This document shows, in pieces, positions 24,186 through 38,130 of a stretch of 64,000 nt of DNA. The stretch comes from Hydractinia symbiolongicarpus. Lineage: Eukaryota > Cnidaria > Hydrozoa > Anthoathecata > Hydractiniidae. How positions within the stretch are numbered: the stretch's first letter is position 1; every line of letters begins with the position of its first letter. The position numbers and the translations under genes were made by a program. The stretch is taken from positions 29,825,001 through 29,889,000 of the forward strand of contig NC_079885.1 of the NCBI RefSeq assembly GCF_029227915.1, written 5' to 3'. The notes under the pieces were generated by a model, which searched no databases, had not been told where the DNA came from, and saw only the letters and a program-made list of their open reading frames with translations.

Positions 24186-26097
24186 GAACGATTTTTTTAA
24201 TTATTTTTTCACCACTACAACGCATGAGATTTGTAGTTTTTAAAAATGTTTTTATTTTTGATGAGAGGCTGAATAAAAGAAGTCTAATCGCTGGCAAGCG
24301 AAAACCCGCGATTTCCCGTAAATCCCGGACTCGGCGCGTATAGTCAAAAGTATACAAAGAAAGTACCTAGGGAGTAAACTCATTTCCCGAACGATTTTTT
24401 AAATTATTTTTTCACCACTAAAACGCATGAGACTTGCAGTTTTCAGAAATGTTTTCATTTTTGATGAGACGCTTAATGAAAGTGGTTTAATCGCCGACAA
24501 ACGAAAACCCGCCATTTCCCGTAAACCCCGGACTCGGCCCGTATAGTCAAAAGTATACAAAGAAAGTATCCAGGGAGTAAACTCATTTTCCGAACGATTT
24601 TTTAAATTATTTTCTCACCACTACAACGCATGAGACTTGTAGTTTTCAAAAATGTTTTCATTTTTGATGAGACGCTGAATAAAAGAAGTTTAATCGCCGG
24701 CAAACGAAAGCCCGCCATTTCCCGTAAACCCCGGCCTCAACCCGTATAGTCAAAAGTATACAAAGAAAGTACCCAGGGAGTAAACTCATTTTCCGAACGA
24801 TTTTTTAAATTATTTTTTCACCACTACAACGCATGAGACTTGTAGTTTTCAAAAATGTTTTCATTTTTGATGAGACGCTTAATGAATGTGGTTTAAACGC
24901 CGGCAAACAAAAACCCGCGATTACCCGTAAATCCCGGACTTGGCCCGTATAGTCAAAAGTATACAAAGAAAGTACCCATGGAGTAAACTCATTTCCCGAA
25001 CGATTTTTTAAATTATTTTTTCACCACTAAAACGCATGAGACTTGTAGTTTTCAGAAATGTTTTCATTTTTGATGAGACGCTTAATGAAAGTGGTTTAAT
25101 CGCCGGCAAACGAAAACCCGCGATTTCCCGTAAATCCCGCGCTTGGCCCGTATAGTCGAATGTATACAAAGAAAAAACCCAGGGAGTAAACTCATTTTCC
25201 AAACGATTTTTCAAATTATTTTTTCACCACTACAACGCCTGAGACTTGTAGTTTTTAAAAATGTTTTCATTTTTGATGAGACACTGAATAAAAGAAGTTT
25301 AATCGCCGGCAAACTAAAACCCGCCATTTCCCGTAAACCCCGGACTCGGCCCGTATAGTCAAAAGTATACAAAGAAAGTACCCAGGGAGTAAACTCATTT
25401 TCCGAACGATTTTTTTAATTATTTTTTCACCACTACAACGCATGAGATTTGTAGTTTTTAAAAATGTTTTCATTTTTGATGAGAGGCTGAATAAAAGAAG
25501 TCTAATCGCTGGCAAGCGAAAACCCGCGATTTCCCGTAAATCCCGGACTCGGCGCGTATAGTCAAAAGTATACAAAGAAAGTACCTAGGGAGTAAACTCA
25601 TTTCCCGAACGATTTTTTAAATTATTTTTTCACCACTAAAACGCATGAGACTTGCAGTTTTCAGAAATGTTTTCATTTTTGATGAGACGCTTAATGAAAG
25701 TGGTTTAATCGCCGACAAACGAAAACCCGCCATTTCACGTAAACCCCGGACTCGGCCCGTATAGTCAAAAGTATACAAAGAAAGTATCCAGGGAGTAAAC
25801 TCATTTTCCGAACGATTTTTTAAATTATTTTCTCACCACTACAACGCATGAGACTTGTAGTTTTCAAAAATGTTTTCATTTTTGATGAGACGCTGAATAA
25901 AAGAAGTTTAATCGCCGGCAAACGAAAGCCCGCCATTTCCCGTAAACCCCGGCCTCAACCCGTATAGTCAAAAGTATACAAAGAAAGTACCCAGGGAGTA
26001 AACTCATTTTCCGAACGATTTTTTAAATTATTTTTTCACCACTACAACGCATGAGACTTGTAGTTTTCAAAAATGTTTTCATTTTTGATGAGACGCT
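24186..26097 (+). repeat. 1218-bp offset duplication with GAGATTTG unit
   Basis: Bases 24186-24879 match 25404-26097, offset 1218. Markers are ATGAGATTTGTAG at 24224 and 25442, GAGAGGCTGAATAAAAGAAG with AGTCTAATCGCTGGC, ACCTAGGG and CCCCGGCCTCAACCCG. Mismatches are few, for instance T at 24251 against C, and TTTCCCG against TTTCACG near 25736. The two copies separate at 24880 (T) against 26098 (G). The right copy runs into domain A copy 2, so the same sequence probably also lies just left of base 1. Confidence 0.85.
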
Positions 26098-29000
26098 GAA
26101 TAAAAGAAGTTTAATTGCCGGCAAACGAAAACCTGCGATTTCCCGTAAATCCCGGGCTTGGCCCGTATAGTCGAATGTATACAAAGAAAGTACCCAGGGT
26201 GTAAACTCATTTCCCGAACGATTTTTTAAATTATCTTTTCACCACTAAGACGCATGAGACTTGTAGTTTTCAAACATGTTTTCATTTTTGATGAGACGCT
26301 GAATAAAAGAAGTTTAATCGCCGGCAAACGAAAACCCGCCATTTCCCGTAAGCCCCGGACTCGGCCCGTATAGTCAAAAGTATACAAAGAAAGTACCCAG
26401 GGAGTAAACTCATTTTCCGAACGATTTTCTAAATTATTTTTCCACCACTACAACGCATGAGACTTGTGGTTTTTAAAAATGTTTTCATTTTTGATGAGAC
26501 GCTGAATAAAAGAAGTTTAATCGCCGGAAAACGAAACCCTGCGATTTCCTGTAAATCCCGGACGCGGCCCGTATAGTCAAAAGTATACAAAGAAAGTACC
26601 CAGGGAGTAAACTCATTTCCCGAACGAGTTTTTAAATTATTTTTTCACCACTAAAACTCATGAGACTTGTAGTTTTTAAAAATGTTTTTATTTTTGATGA
26701 GACGCTGAATAAAAGAAGTTTAATCGCCGGCAAACGAAAACCCGCCATTTCCCGTAAACCCCGGACTCGGCCCGTATAGTCAAAAGTATACAAAGAAAGT
26801 ACCCAGGGAGTAAACTCATTTTCCAAACAATTTTTTAAATTATTTTTTCACCACTACAACGCATGAGACTTGTAGTTTTTAAAAATGTTTTCATTTTTGA
26901 TGAGACGCTGAATAAAAGAAGTTTAATCGCCGGCAAACGAAAACCCGCCATTTCCCGTAAACCCCGGACTCGGCCCGTATAGTCAAAAGTATACAAAGAA
27001 ATTACCCAGGGAGTAAACTCATTTTCCGAACGATTTTTTAAATTATTTTTTCACCACTAAAACGCATGAGACTTGCAGTTTACAGAAATGTTTTCATTTT
27101 TGATGAGACGCTTAATGAAAGTGGTTTAATCGCCGACAAACGAAAACCCGCCATTTCCCGTAAACCCCGGACTCGGCCCGTATAGTCAAAAGTATACAAA
27201 GAAAGTATCCAGGGAGTAAACTCATTTTCCGAACGATTTTTTAAATTATTTTTTCACCACTACAACGCATGAGACTTGTAGTTTTCAAAAATGTTTTCAT
27301 TTTTGATGAGACGCTTAATGAAAGGGGTTTAATCGCCGGCAAACGAAAACCCGATTTCCCGTAAATCCCGGGCTTGGCCCCTATAGTCGAATGTATACAA
27401 AGAAAGTACCCTGTGAGTAAACTCATTTCCAGAACGATTTTTTAAATTAGTTTTTCACCACTAAAACGCACAAGACTTGTAGTTTTCAAAAGTGTTTTCA
27501 TTTTTGATGAGACGCTGAATAAAAGAAGTTTAATCGACGGCAAACGAAAACCCGCCATTTCCCGTAAACCCCGGACTCGGCCCGTATAGTCAAAAGTATA
27601 CAAAGAAAGTACCCAGGGAGTAAACTCATTTTCCGAACGATTTTTTAAATTATTTTTTCACCACTAAAACGCATGAGACTTGTAGTTTTCAAAAATGTTT
27701 TCATTTTTGATGAGACGCTGAATAAAAGAAGTTTAATCGCCGGCAAACGAAAACCTGCGATTTCCCGTAAATCCCGAGCTTGGCCCGTATAGTCGAATGT
27801 ATACAAAGAAAGCACCCAGGGTGTAAACTCATTTCCCGAACGATTTTTTAAATTATCTTTTCACCACTAAAACGCATGAGACTTGTAGTTTTCAAACATG
27901 TTTTCATTTTTGATGAGACGCTGAATAAAAGAAGTTTAATCATCGGCAAACGAAAACCCGCCATTTCCCGTAAGCCCCGGACTCGGCCCGTATAGTCAAA
28001 AGTATACAAAGAAAGTACCCAGGGAGTAAACTCACTTTCCGAACGATTTTCTAAGTTATTTTTCCACCACTACAACGCATGAAACTTGTAGTTTTCAAAA
28101 GTGTTTTCATTTTTGATGAGACGCTGAATAAAAGAAGTTTAATCGACGGCAAACGAAAACCCGCCATTTCCCGTAAACCCCGGACTCGGCCCGTATAGTC
28201 AAAAGTATACAAAGAAAGTACCCAGGGAGTAAACTCATTTTCCGAACGATTTTTTAAATTATTTTTTCACCACTAAAACGAATGAGACTTGTAGTTTTCA
28301 AAAATGTTTTCATTTTTGATGAGACGCTGAATAAAAGAAGTTTAATCGCCGGCAAACGAAAACCTGCGATTTCCCGTAAATCCCGGGCTTGGCCCGTATA
28401 GTCGAATGTATACAAAGAAAGCACCCAGGGTGTAAACTCATTTCCCGAACGATTTTTTAAATTATCTTTTCACCACTAAAACGCATGAGACTTGTAGTTT
28501 TCAAAAATGTTTTCATTTTTGATGAGACGCTGAATAAAAGAAGTTTAATCATCGGCAAACGAAAACCCGCCATTTCCCGTAAGCCCCGGACTCTGCCCGT
28601 ATAGTCAAAAGTAAACAAAGAAAGTACCCAGGGAGTAAACTCATTTTCCGAACGATTTTCTAAATTATTTTTCCACCACTACAACGCATGAGACTTGTGG
28701 TTTTTAAAAATGTATTCATTTTTGATGAGACGCTGAATAAAAGAAGTTTAATCGCCGGCAAACGAAACCCCGCGATTTCCTGTAAATCCCGGAGTCGGCC
28801 CGTATAGTCAAAAGTATACAAAGAAAGTACCCAGGGAGTAAACTCATTTCCCGAACGATATTTTAAATTATTTTTTCACCACTAAAACGCATGAGACTTG
28901 TAGTTTTTGGAAATGTTTTCATTTTTGATGAGAGGCTTAATGAAAGTGGTTTAATCGCCGGCAAACGAAAACCCGCCATTTCCCGTAAACCCCGGACTCG

Positions 29001-32000
29001 GCCCGTATAGTCAAAAGTATACAAAGAAAGTACCCAGGGAGTAAACTCATTTTCCGAACGATTTTTTAAATTATTTTTTCACCACTAAAACGCATGAGAC
29101 TTGTAGTTTTCAAAAATGTTTTCATTTTTGATGAGACGCTGAATAAAAGAAGTTTAATCGCCGGCAAACGAAAACCTGCGATTTCCCGTAAATCCCGGGC
29201 TTGGCCCGTATAGTCGAATGTATACAAAGAAAGCACCCAGGGTGTAAACTCATTTCCCGAACGATTTTTTAAATTATCTTTTCACCACTAAAACGCATGA
29301 GACTTGTAGTTTTTAAACATGTTTTCATTTTTGATGAGACGCTGAATAAAAGAAGTTTAATCATCGGCAAACGAAAACCCGCCATTTCCCGTAAGCACCG
29401 GACTCGGCCCGTATAGTCAAAAGTAAACAAAGAAAGTACCCAGGGAGTAAACTCATTTTCCGAACGATTTTCTAAATTATTTTTCCACCACTACAACGCA
29501 TGAGACTTGTGGTTTTTAAAAATGTTTTCATTTTTGATGAGACGCTGAATAAAAGAAGTTTAATCGCCGGCAAACGAAACGCCGCGATTTCCTGTAAATC
29601 CCGGACTCGGCCCGTATAGTCAAAAGTATACAAAGAAAGTACCCAGGGAGTAAACTCATTTCCTGAACGATTTTTTAAATTATTTTTTCACCACTAAAAC
29701 GGATGAGACTTGTAGTTTTCGGAAATGTTTTCATTTTTGATGAGATGCTTAATGAAAGTGGTTTAATCGCCGGCAAACGAAAACCCGCGATTTCCCGTAA
29801 ATCCCGGGCTTGGCCCGTATAGTCGAATGTATACAAAGAAAAAACCCAGGGAGTAAACTCATTTTCCAAACAATTTTTTAAATTATTTTTTCACATCTAC
29901 AACGCATGAGACTTGTAGTTTTTAAAAATGTTTTTATTTTTGATGAGACGCTGAATAAAAGAAGTTTAATCGCCGGCAAAGGAAAACCCGCCATTTCCCG
30001 TAAACCCCGGACTCGGCCCGTATAGTCAAAAGTATACAAAGAAAGTACCCAGGGAGTAAACTCATTTTCCAAACAATTTTTTAAATTATTTTTTCACCAC
30101 TACAACGCATGAGACTTGTAGTTTTTAAAAATGTTTTCATTTTTAATGAGACGCTAAATAAAAGAAGTTTAATCGCCGGCAAACGAAAACCCGCCATTTC
30201 CCGTAAACCCCGGACTCGGCCCGTATAGTCAAAAGTATACAAAGAAAGTATCCAGGGAGTAAACTCATTTTCCGAACGATTTTTTAAATTATTTTTTCAC
30301 CACTACAACGCATGAGACTTGTAGTTTTCAAAAATGTTTTCACTTTTGATGAGACGCTGAATAAAAGAAGTTTAATCGCCGGCAAACGAAAACCCGCCAT
30401 TTCCCGTAAACCCCGGCCTCGGCCCGTATAGTCAAAAGTATACAAAAAAGTACCCAGGGAGTAAACTCATTTTCCAAACAATTTTTTAAATTATTTTTTC
30501 ACATCTACAACGCATGAGACTTGTAGTTTTTAAAAATGTTTTTATTTTTGACGAGACGCTGAATAAAAGAAGTTTAATCGCCGGCAAAGGAAAACCCGCC
30601 ATTTCCCGTAAACCCCGGACTCGGCCCGTATAGTCAAAAGTATACAAAGAAAGTACCCAGGGAGTAAACTCATTTTCCAAACAATTTTTTAAATTATTTT
30701 TTCACCACTACAACGCATGAGACTTGTAGTTTTTAAAAATGTTTTCATTTTTAATGAGACGCTGAATAAAAGAAGTTTAATCGCCGGCAAACGAAAACCC
30801 GCCATTTCCCGTAAACCCCGGACTCGGCCCGTATAGTCAAAAGTATACAAAGAAAGTACACAGGGAGTAAACTCATTTTCCGAACGATTTTTTAAATTAT
30901 TTTTTCACCACTAAAACGCATGAGACTTGTAGTTTTCGGAAATGTTTTCATTTTTGATGAGATGCTTAATGAAAGTGGTTTAATCGCCGGCAAACGAAAA
31001 CCCGCGATTTCCCGTAAATCCCGGGCTTGGCCCGTATAGTCGAATGTATACAAAGAAAAAACCCAGGGAGTAAACTCATTTTCCAAACAATTTTTTAAAT
31101 TATTTTTTCACATCTACAACGCATGAGACTTGTAGTTTTTAAAAATGTTTTTATTTTTGATGAGACGCTGAATAAAAGAAGTTTAATCGCCGGCAAAGGA
31201 AAACCCGCCATTTCCCGTAAACCCCGGACTCGGCCCGTATAGTCAAAAGTATACAAAGAAAGTACCCAGGGAGTAAACTCATTTTCCAAACAATTTTTTA
31301 AATTATTTTTTCACCACTACAACGCATGAGACTTGTAGTTTTTAAAAATGTTTTCATTTTTAATGAGACGCTAAATAAAAGAAGTTTAATCGCCGGCAAA
31401 CGAAAACCCGCCATTTCCCGTAAACCCCGGACTCGGCCCGTATAGTCAAAAGTATATAAAGAAAGTATCCAGGGAGTAAACTCATTTTCCGAACGATTTT
31501 TTAAATTATTTTTTCACCACTACAACGCATGAGACTTTTAGTTTTCAAAAATGTTTTCATTTTTGATGAGACGCTGAATAAAAGAAGTTTAATCGCCGGC
31601 AAACGAAAACCCGCCATTTCCCGTAAACCCCGGCCTCGGCCCGTATAGTCAAAAGTATACAAAAAAGTACCCAGGGAGTAAACTCATTTTCCGAACGATT
31701 TTTTAAATTATTTTTTCACCACTACAACGCATGAGACTTGTAGTTTTCAAAAATGCTTTCATTTTTGATGAGACGCTTAATGAAAGAGGTTTAATCGCCG
31801 GCTAACGAAAACCCGCGATTTCCCGTAAATCCCGGGCTTGGCCCGTATAGTCGAATGTATACAAAGAAAAAACCCAGGGAGTAAACTCATTTTCCAAACA
31901 ATTTTTTAAATTATTTTTTCACATCTACAACGCATGAGACTTGTAGTTTTTAAAAATGTTTTTATTTTTGACGAGACGCTGAATAAAAGAAGTTTAATCG

Positions 32001-35000
32001 CTGGCAAAGGAAAACCCGCCATTTCCCGTAAACCCCGGACTCGGCCCGTATAGTCAAAAGTATACAAAGAAAGTACCCAGGGAGTAAACTCATTTTCCAA
32101 ACAATTTTTTAAATTATTTTTTCACCACTACAACGCATGAGACTTGTAGTTTTTAAAAATGTTTTCATTTTTAATGAGACGCTGAATAAAAGAAGTTTAA
32201 TCGCCGGCAAACGAAAACCCGCCATTTCCCGTAAACCCCGGACTCGGCCCGTATAGTCAAAAGTATACAAAGAAAATACCCAGGGAGTAAACTCATTTTC
32301 CGAACGATTTTTTAAATTATTTTTTCACCACTAAAACGCATGAGACTTGCAGTTTTCAGAAATGTTTTCATTTTTGATGAGACGCTTAATGAAAGTGGTT
32401 TAATCGCCGACAAACGAAAACCCGCCATTTCCCGTAAACCTTGGACTCGGCCCGTATAGTCAAAAGTATACAAAGACAGTATCCAGGGAGTAAACTCATT
32501 TTCCGAACGATTTTTTAAATTATTTTTTCACCACTACAACGCATGAGACTTGTAGTTTTCAAAAATGTTTTCATTTTTGATGAGACGCTGAATAAAAGAA
32601 GTTTAATCGCCGGCAAACGAAAACCCGCCATTTCCCGTAAACCCCGACCTCGGCCCGTATAGTCAAAAGTATACAAAAAAGTACCCAGGGAGTAAACTCA
32701 TTTTCCGAACGATTTTTTAAATTATTTTTTCACCACTACAACGCATGAGACTTGTAGTTTTCAAAAATGTTTTCATTTTTGATGAGACGCTTAATGAAAG
32801 AGGTTTAATCGCCGGCAAACAAAACCCGCGATTTCCCGTAAATCCCGGGCTTGGCCCGTATAGTCGAATGTATACAAAGAAAGTACCCTGTGAGTAAACT
32901 CATTTCCAAAACGATTTTTTAAAATATCTTTTCACCACTAAAACGCATGAGACTTGTAGTTTTCAGAAATGTTTGAATTTTTGATGAGACGGTGAATAAA
33001 AGAAGTTTTATCGCCGGCAAACGAAAACCCGCCATTTCCCGTAAACCCCGGACTCGGCCCGTATAGTCAAAAGTATACAAAGAAAGTATCCAGGGAGTAA
33101 ACTCATTTTCCGAACGATTTTTTAAATTATTTTTTCACCACTACAACGCATGAGACTTGTAGTTTTCAAAAATGTTTTCATTTTTGATGAGACGCTGAAT
33201 AAAAGAAGTTTAATCGCCGGCAAACGAAAACCCGCCATTTCCCGTAAACCCCGGCCTCGGCCCGTATAGTCAAAAGTATACAAAAAAGTACCCAGGGAGT
33301 AAACTCATTTTCCGAACGATTTTTAAATTATTTTTTCACCACTACAACGCATGAGACTTGTAGTTTTCAAAAATGTTTTCATTTTTGATGAGACGCTTAA
33401 TGAAAGAGATTTAATCGCCGGCAAACAAAACCCGCGATTTCCCGTAAATCCCGGGCTTGGCCCGTATAGTCGATTGTATACAAAGAAAGTACCCTGTGAG
33501 TAAACTCATTTCCAAAACGATTTTTTAAAATATCTTTTCACCACTAAAACGCATGAGACTTGTAATTTTCAGAAATGTTTGAATTTTTGATGAGACGGTG
33601 AATAAAAGAAATTTATCGCCGGCAAACGAAAACCCGCCATTTCCCGTAAACCCCGGACTCGGCCCGTATAGTCAAAAGTATACAAAGAAAGTACCCGGGA
33701 AGTAAACTCATTTTCCGAACGATTTTTTAAATTATTTTTTCACCACTACAACGCATGAGACTTGTGGTTTTTAAAAATGTTTTCATTTTTGATGAGACGC
33801 TGAATAAAAGAAGTTTAATCGCCGGCAAACGAAAACCCGCAAATTCCCGTAAATCCCGGACTCGGCCCGTATAGTCAAAAGTATACAAAGAAAGTACCCA
33901 GGGAGTAAACTCATTTCCCGAACGATTTTTTAAATTATTTTTTCACCACTAAAACGCATGAGACTTGTAGTTTTCAGAAATGTTTTCATTTTTGATGAGA
34001 CGCTTAATGAAAGTGGTTTAGTCGCCGGCAAACGAAAACCCGCGATTTCCCGTAAATCCCGGGCTTGGCCCGTATAGTCGAATGTATACAAAGAAAAAAC
34101 CCAGGGAGTAAACTCCTTTTCCAAACGTTTTTTTAAATTATTTTTTCACCACTACAACGCATGAGACTTGTAGTTTTTAAAAATGTTTTCATTTTTAATG
34201 AGACGCTGAATAAAAGAAGTTTAATCGCCGGCAAACGAAAACCCGCCATTTCCCGTAAACCCCGGACTCGGCCCGTATAGTCAAAAGTATACAAAGAAAG
34301 TACCCAGGGAGTAAACTCATTTTCCGAACGATTTTTTAAATTATTTTTTCACCACTACAACGCATGAGACTTGTAGTTTTCAAAAATGTTTTCATTTTTG
34401 ATGAGACGCTTAATGAAAGTGGTTTAGTCGCCGGCAAACGAAAACCCGCGATTTCCCGTAAATCCCGGGCTTGGCCCGTATAGTCGAATGTATACAAAGA
34501 AAAAACCCAGGGAGTAAACTCCTTTTCCAAACGTTTTTTTAAATTATTTTTTCACCACTACAACGCATGAGACTTGTAGTTTTTAAAAATGTTTTCATTT
34601 TTAATGAGACGCTGAATAAAAGAAGTTTAATCGCCGGCAAACGAAAACCCGCCATTTCCCGTAAACCCCGGACTCGGCCCGTATAGTCAAAAGTATACAA
34701 AGACAGTATCCAGGGAGTAAACTCATTTTCCGAACGATTTTTTAAATTATTTTTTCACCACTACAACGCATGAGACTTGTAGTTTTCAAAAATGTTTTCA
34801 TTTTTGATGAGACGCTGAATAAAAGAAGTTTAATCGCCGGCAAACGAAAACCCGCCATTTCCCGTAAACCCCGGCCTCGGCCCGTATAGTCAAAAGTATA
34901 CAAAAAAGTACCCAGGGAGTAAACTCATTTTCCGAACGATTTTTTAAATTATTTTTTCACCACTACAACGCATGAGACTTGTAGTTTTCAAAAATGTTTT

Positions 35001-37463
35001 CATTTTTGATGAGACGCTTAATGAAAGAGGTTTAATCGCCGGCAAACAAAACCCGCGATTTCCCGTAAATCCCGGGCTTGGCCCGTATAGTCGAATGTAT
35101 ACAAAGAAAGTACCCTGTGAGTAAACTCATTTCAAAAACGATTTTTTAAAATATCTTTTCACCACTAAAACGCATGAGACTTGTAGTTTTCAGAAATGTT
35201 TGAATTTTTGATGAGACGGTGAATAAAAGAAGTTTTATCGCCGGCAAACGAAAACCCGCCATTTCCCGTAAACCCCGGACTCGGCCCGTATAGTCAAAAG
35301 TATACAAAGAAAGTATCCAGGGAGTAAACTCATTTTCCGAACGATTTTTTAAATTATTTTTTCACCACTACAACGCATGAGACTTGTAGTTTTCAAAAAT
35401 GTTTTCATTTTTGATGAGACGCTGAATAAAAGAAGTTTAATCGCCGGCAAACGAAAACCCGCCATTTCCCGTAAACCCCGGCCTCGGCCCGTATTGTCAA
35501 AAGTATACAAAAAAGTACCCAGGGAGTAAACTCATTTTCCGAACGATTTTTTAAATTATTTTTTCACCACTACAACGCATGAGACTTGTAGTTTTCAAAA
35601 ATGTTTTCATTTTTGATGAGACGCTTAATGAAAGAGGTTTAATCGCCGGCAAACAAAACCCGCGATTTCCCGTAAATCCCGGGCTTGGCCCGTATAGTCG
35701 ATTGTATACAAAGAAAGTACCCTGTGAGTAAACTCATTTCCAAAACGATTTTTTAAAATATCTTTTCACCACTAAAACGCATGAGACTTGCAATTTTCAG
35801 AAATGTTTGAATTTTTGATGAGACGGTGAATAAAAGAAATTTATCGCCGGCAAACGAAAACCCGCCATTTCCCGTAAACCCCGGACTCGGCCCGTATAGT
35901 CAAAAGTATACAAAGAAAGTACCCGGGAAGTAAACTCATTTTCCGAACGATTTTTTAAATTATTTTTTCATCACTACAACGCATGAGACTTGTGGTTTTT
36001 AAAAATGTTTTCATTTTTGATGAGACGCTGAATAAAAGAAGTTTAATCGCCGGCAAACGAAAACCCGCAAATTCCCGTAAATCCCGGACTCGGCCCGTAT
36101 AGTCAAAAGTATACAAAGAAAGTACCCAGGGAGTAAACTCATTTCCCGAACGATTTTTTAAATTATTTTTTCACCACTAAAACGCATGAGACTTGTAGTT
36201 TTCAGAAATGTTTTCATTTTTGATGAGACGCTTAATGAAAGTGGTTTAGTCGCCGGCAAACGAAAACCCGCGATTTCCCGTAAATCCCGGGCTTGGCCCG
36301 TATAGTCGAATGTATACAAAGAAAAAACCCAGGGAGTAAACTCCTTTTCCAAACGTTTTTTTAAATTATTTTTTCACCACTACAACGCATGAGACTTGTA
36401 GTATTTAAAAATGTTTTCATTTTTGATGAGACGCTGAATAAAAGAAGTTTAATCGCCGCCAAACGAAAACCCGCCATTTCCCGCAAACCCCGGACTCGGC
36501 CCGTATAGTCAAAAGTATACAAAGAAAGTACCCAGGGAGTAAACTCATTTTCCGAACGATTTTTTAAATTATTTTTTCACCACTACAACGCATGAGACTT
36601 GTAGTTTTTAAAAATGTTTTCATTTTTTATGAGAGGCTGAATAAAAGAAGTCTAATCGCCGGCAAGCGAAAACCCGCGATTTCCCGTAAATCCCGGACTC
36701 GGCGCGTATAGTCAAAAGTATACAAAGAAAGTACCCAGGGAGTAAACTCATTTTCCGAACGATTTTTTAAATTATTTTTTCACCACTAAAACGCATGAGA
36801 CTTGCAGATATCAGAAATGTTTTCATTTTTGATGAGACGCTTAATGAAAGTGGTTTAATCGCCGACAAACGAAAACCCGCCATTTCCCGTAAACCCCGGA
36901 CTCGGCCCGTATAGTCAAAAGTATACAAAGAAAGTATCCAGGGAGTAAACTCATTTTGCGAACGATTTTTTAAATTATTTTTTCACCACTACAACGCATG
37001 AGACTTGTAGTTTTCAAAAATGTTTTCATTTGTGATGAGACGCTGAATAAAAGAAGTTTAATCGCCGGCAAACGAAAACCCGCCATTTCCCGTAAACCCC
37101 GGCCTCGGCCCGTATAGTCAAAAGTATACAAAAAAGTACCCAGGGAGTAAACTCATTTTCCGAACGATTTTTTAAATTATTTTTTCACCACTACAACGCA
37201 TGAGACTTGTAGTTTTCAAAAATGTTTTCATTTTTGATGAGACGCTTAATGAAAGAGGTTTAATCGCCGGCAAACAAAACCCGCGATTTCCCGTAAATCC
37301 CGGGCTTGGCCCGTATAGTCGATTGTATACAAAGAAAGTACCCTGTGAGTAAACTCATTTCCAAAACGATTTTTTAAAACATCTTTTCACCACTAAAACG
37401 CATGAGACTTGTAGTTTTCAGAAATGTTTGAATTTTTGATGAGACGGTGAATAAAAGAAGTTT
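25968..37463 (+). repeat. Domain A, copy 2 of the 25,967-bp offset duplication
   Basis: Matches bases 1-11496 unit for unit and, as far as I could compare by eye, base for base apart from G at 28794 (C in copy 1). The offset equals 128 monomers less 17 bp, the deficit expected from the indel-carrying units between them, so the repeat phase is preserved. To its left, domain B continues without a visible break because the matching part of copy 1 lies before the window. To its right the sequence runs on into domain C. Near identity in a fast-evolving satellite implies a very recent event or an assembly duplication; the sequence alone cannot decide. Confidence 0.96.
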
Positions 37464-37927
37464 TATCGTCGGCAAACGAAAACCCGCCATTTCCCGTAAA
37501 CCCCGGACTCGGCCCGTATAGTCAAAAGTATACAAAGAAAGTACCCAGGAAGTAAACTCATTTTCCGAACGATTTTTTAAATTATTTTTTCACCACTACA
37601 ACGCATGAGACTTGTGGTTTTTAAAAATGTTTTCATTTTTGATGAGACGCTGAATAAAAGAAGTTTAATCGCCGGCAAACGAAAACCCGCAAATTCCCGT
37701 AAATCCCGGACTCGGCCCGTATAGTCAAAAGTATACAAAGAAAGTACCCAGGGAGTAAACTCATTTCCCGAACGATTTTTTAAATTATTTTTTCACCACT
37801 AAAACGCATGAGACTTGTAGTTTTCAGAAATGTTTTCATTTTTGATGAGACGCTTAATGAAAGTGGTTTAGTCGCCGGCAAACGAAAACCCGCAATTTCC
37901 CGTAAATCCCGGGCTTGGCCCGTATAG

Positions 37928-38130
37928 TCGAATGTATACAAAGAAAAAACCCAGGGAGTAAACTCATTTTCCAAACGTTTTTTTAAATTATTTTTTCACC
38001 ACTACAACGCATGAGACTTGTAGTATTTAAAAATGTTTTCATTTTTGATGAGACGCTGAATAAAAGAAGTCTAATCGCCGGCAAGCGAAAACCCGCGATT
38101 TCCCGTAAATCCCGGACTCGGTGCGTATAG
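37928..38130 (+). repeat. Chimeric monomer left by loss of one 203-bp unit
   Basis: The unit begins like the one at about 42592 (TAGTATTTAAAAATG, GATGAGACGCTG) and ends like the next unit there (AAGTCTAATCGCCGGCAAGCG). In the 42.6-43.0 kb copy, and again near 47.5-47.9 and 52.8-53.1 kb, these are two separate consecutive units. As a result the offset between the copies is 4664 before this point and 4867 after it, a difference of exactly 203. The exchange falls between about 38053 and 38071, where both parents share GCTGAATAAAAGAAGT. Confidence 0.88.

Larger units (their letters stand above)
11497..25967 (+). repeat. Domain B: nested higher-order repeats
   Basis: About 71 monomers unlike domains C and D in marker content. 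A unit with CACCAATACAACGCATAAG occurs at 11624, 13248, 16293 and 20759, so spacings are 1624, 3045 and 4466 bp (8, 15 and 22 units exactly). The units after it recur in fixed order: GATTTTCTAAATT, TTAATTTTTCACC with GATGAGATGCTT, a unit ending GGACCGTATAG, a TTTTTGCACC unit with GTTTCCATTTTTG, then units with AGAAATCTTTTC and GATTTTTAAAGTTATT. A domain-specific TTGTATTTTTTAAA unit (near 13067, 14691, 15911, 17733, 18951, 19763, 20577, 22201) and a GTATAGAGAAAAG unit (15001, 19264, 20076, 22512) complete the set. Spacing differences come from local duplications and losses of whole units. Confidence 0.9.

Noticed and set aside
24128-24343. Plus-strand 71-codon frames (also near 25143, 38727, 43594)
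   Set aside because: They cross a unit boundary, overlap antisense frames and follow the same monomer sequence. They depend on chance absence of stops in particular subfamilies.
25968-37463. Treating domain A copy 2 as independent evidence for each internal repeat
   Set aside because: It is a nearly exact copy of 1-11496, so its internal repeats add no independent support and are not listed again.
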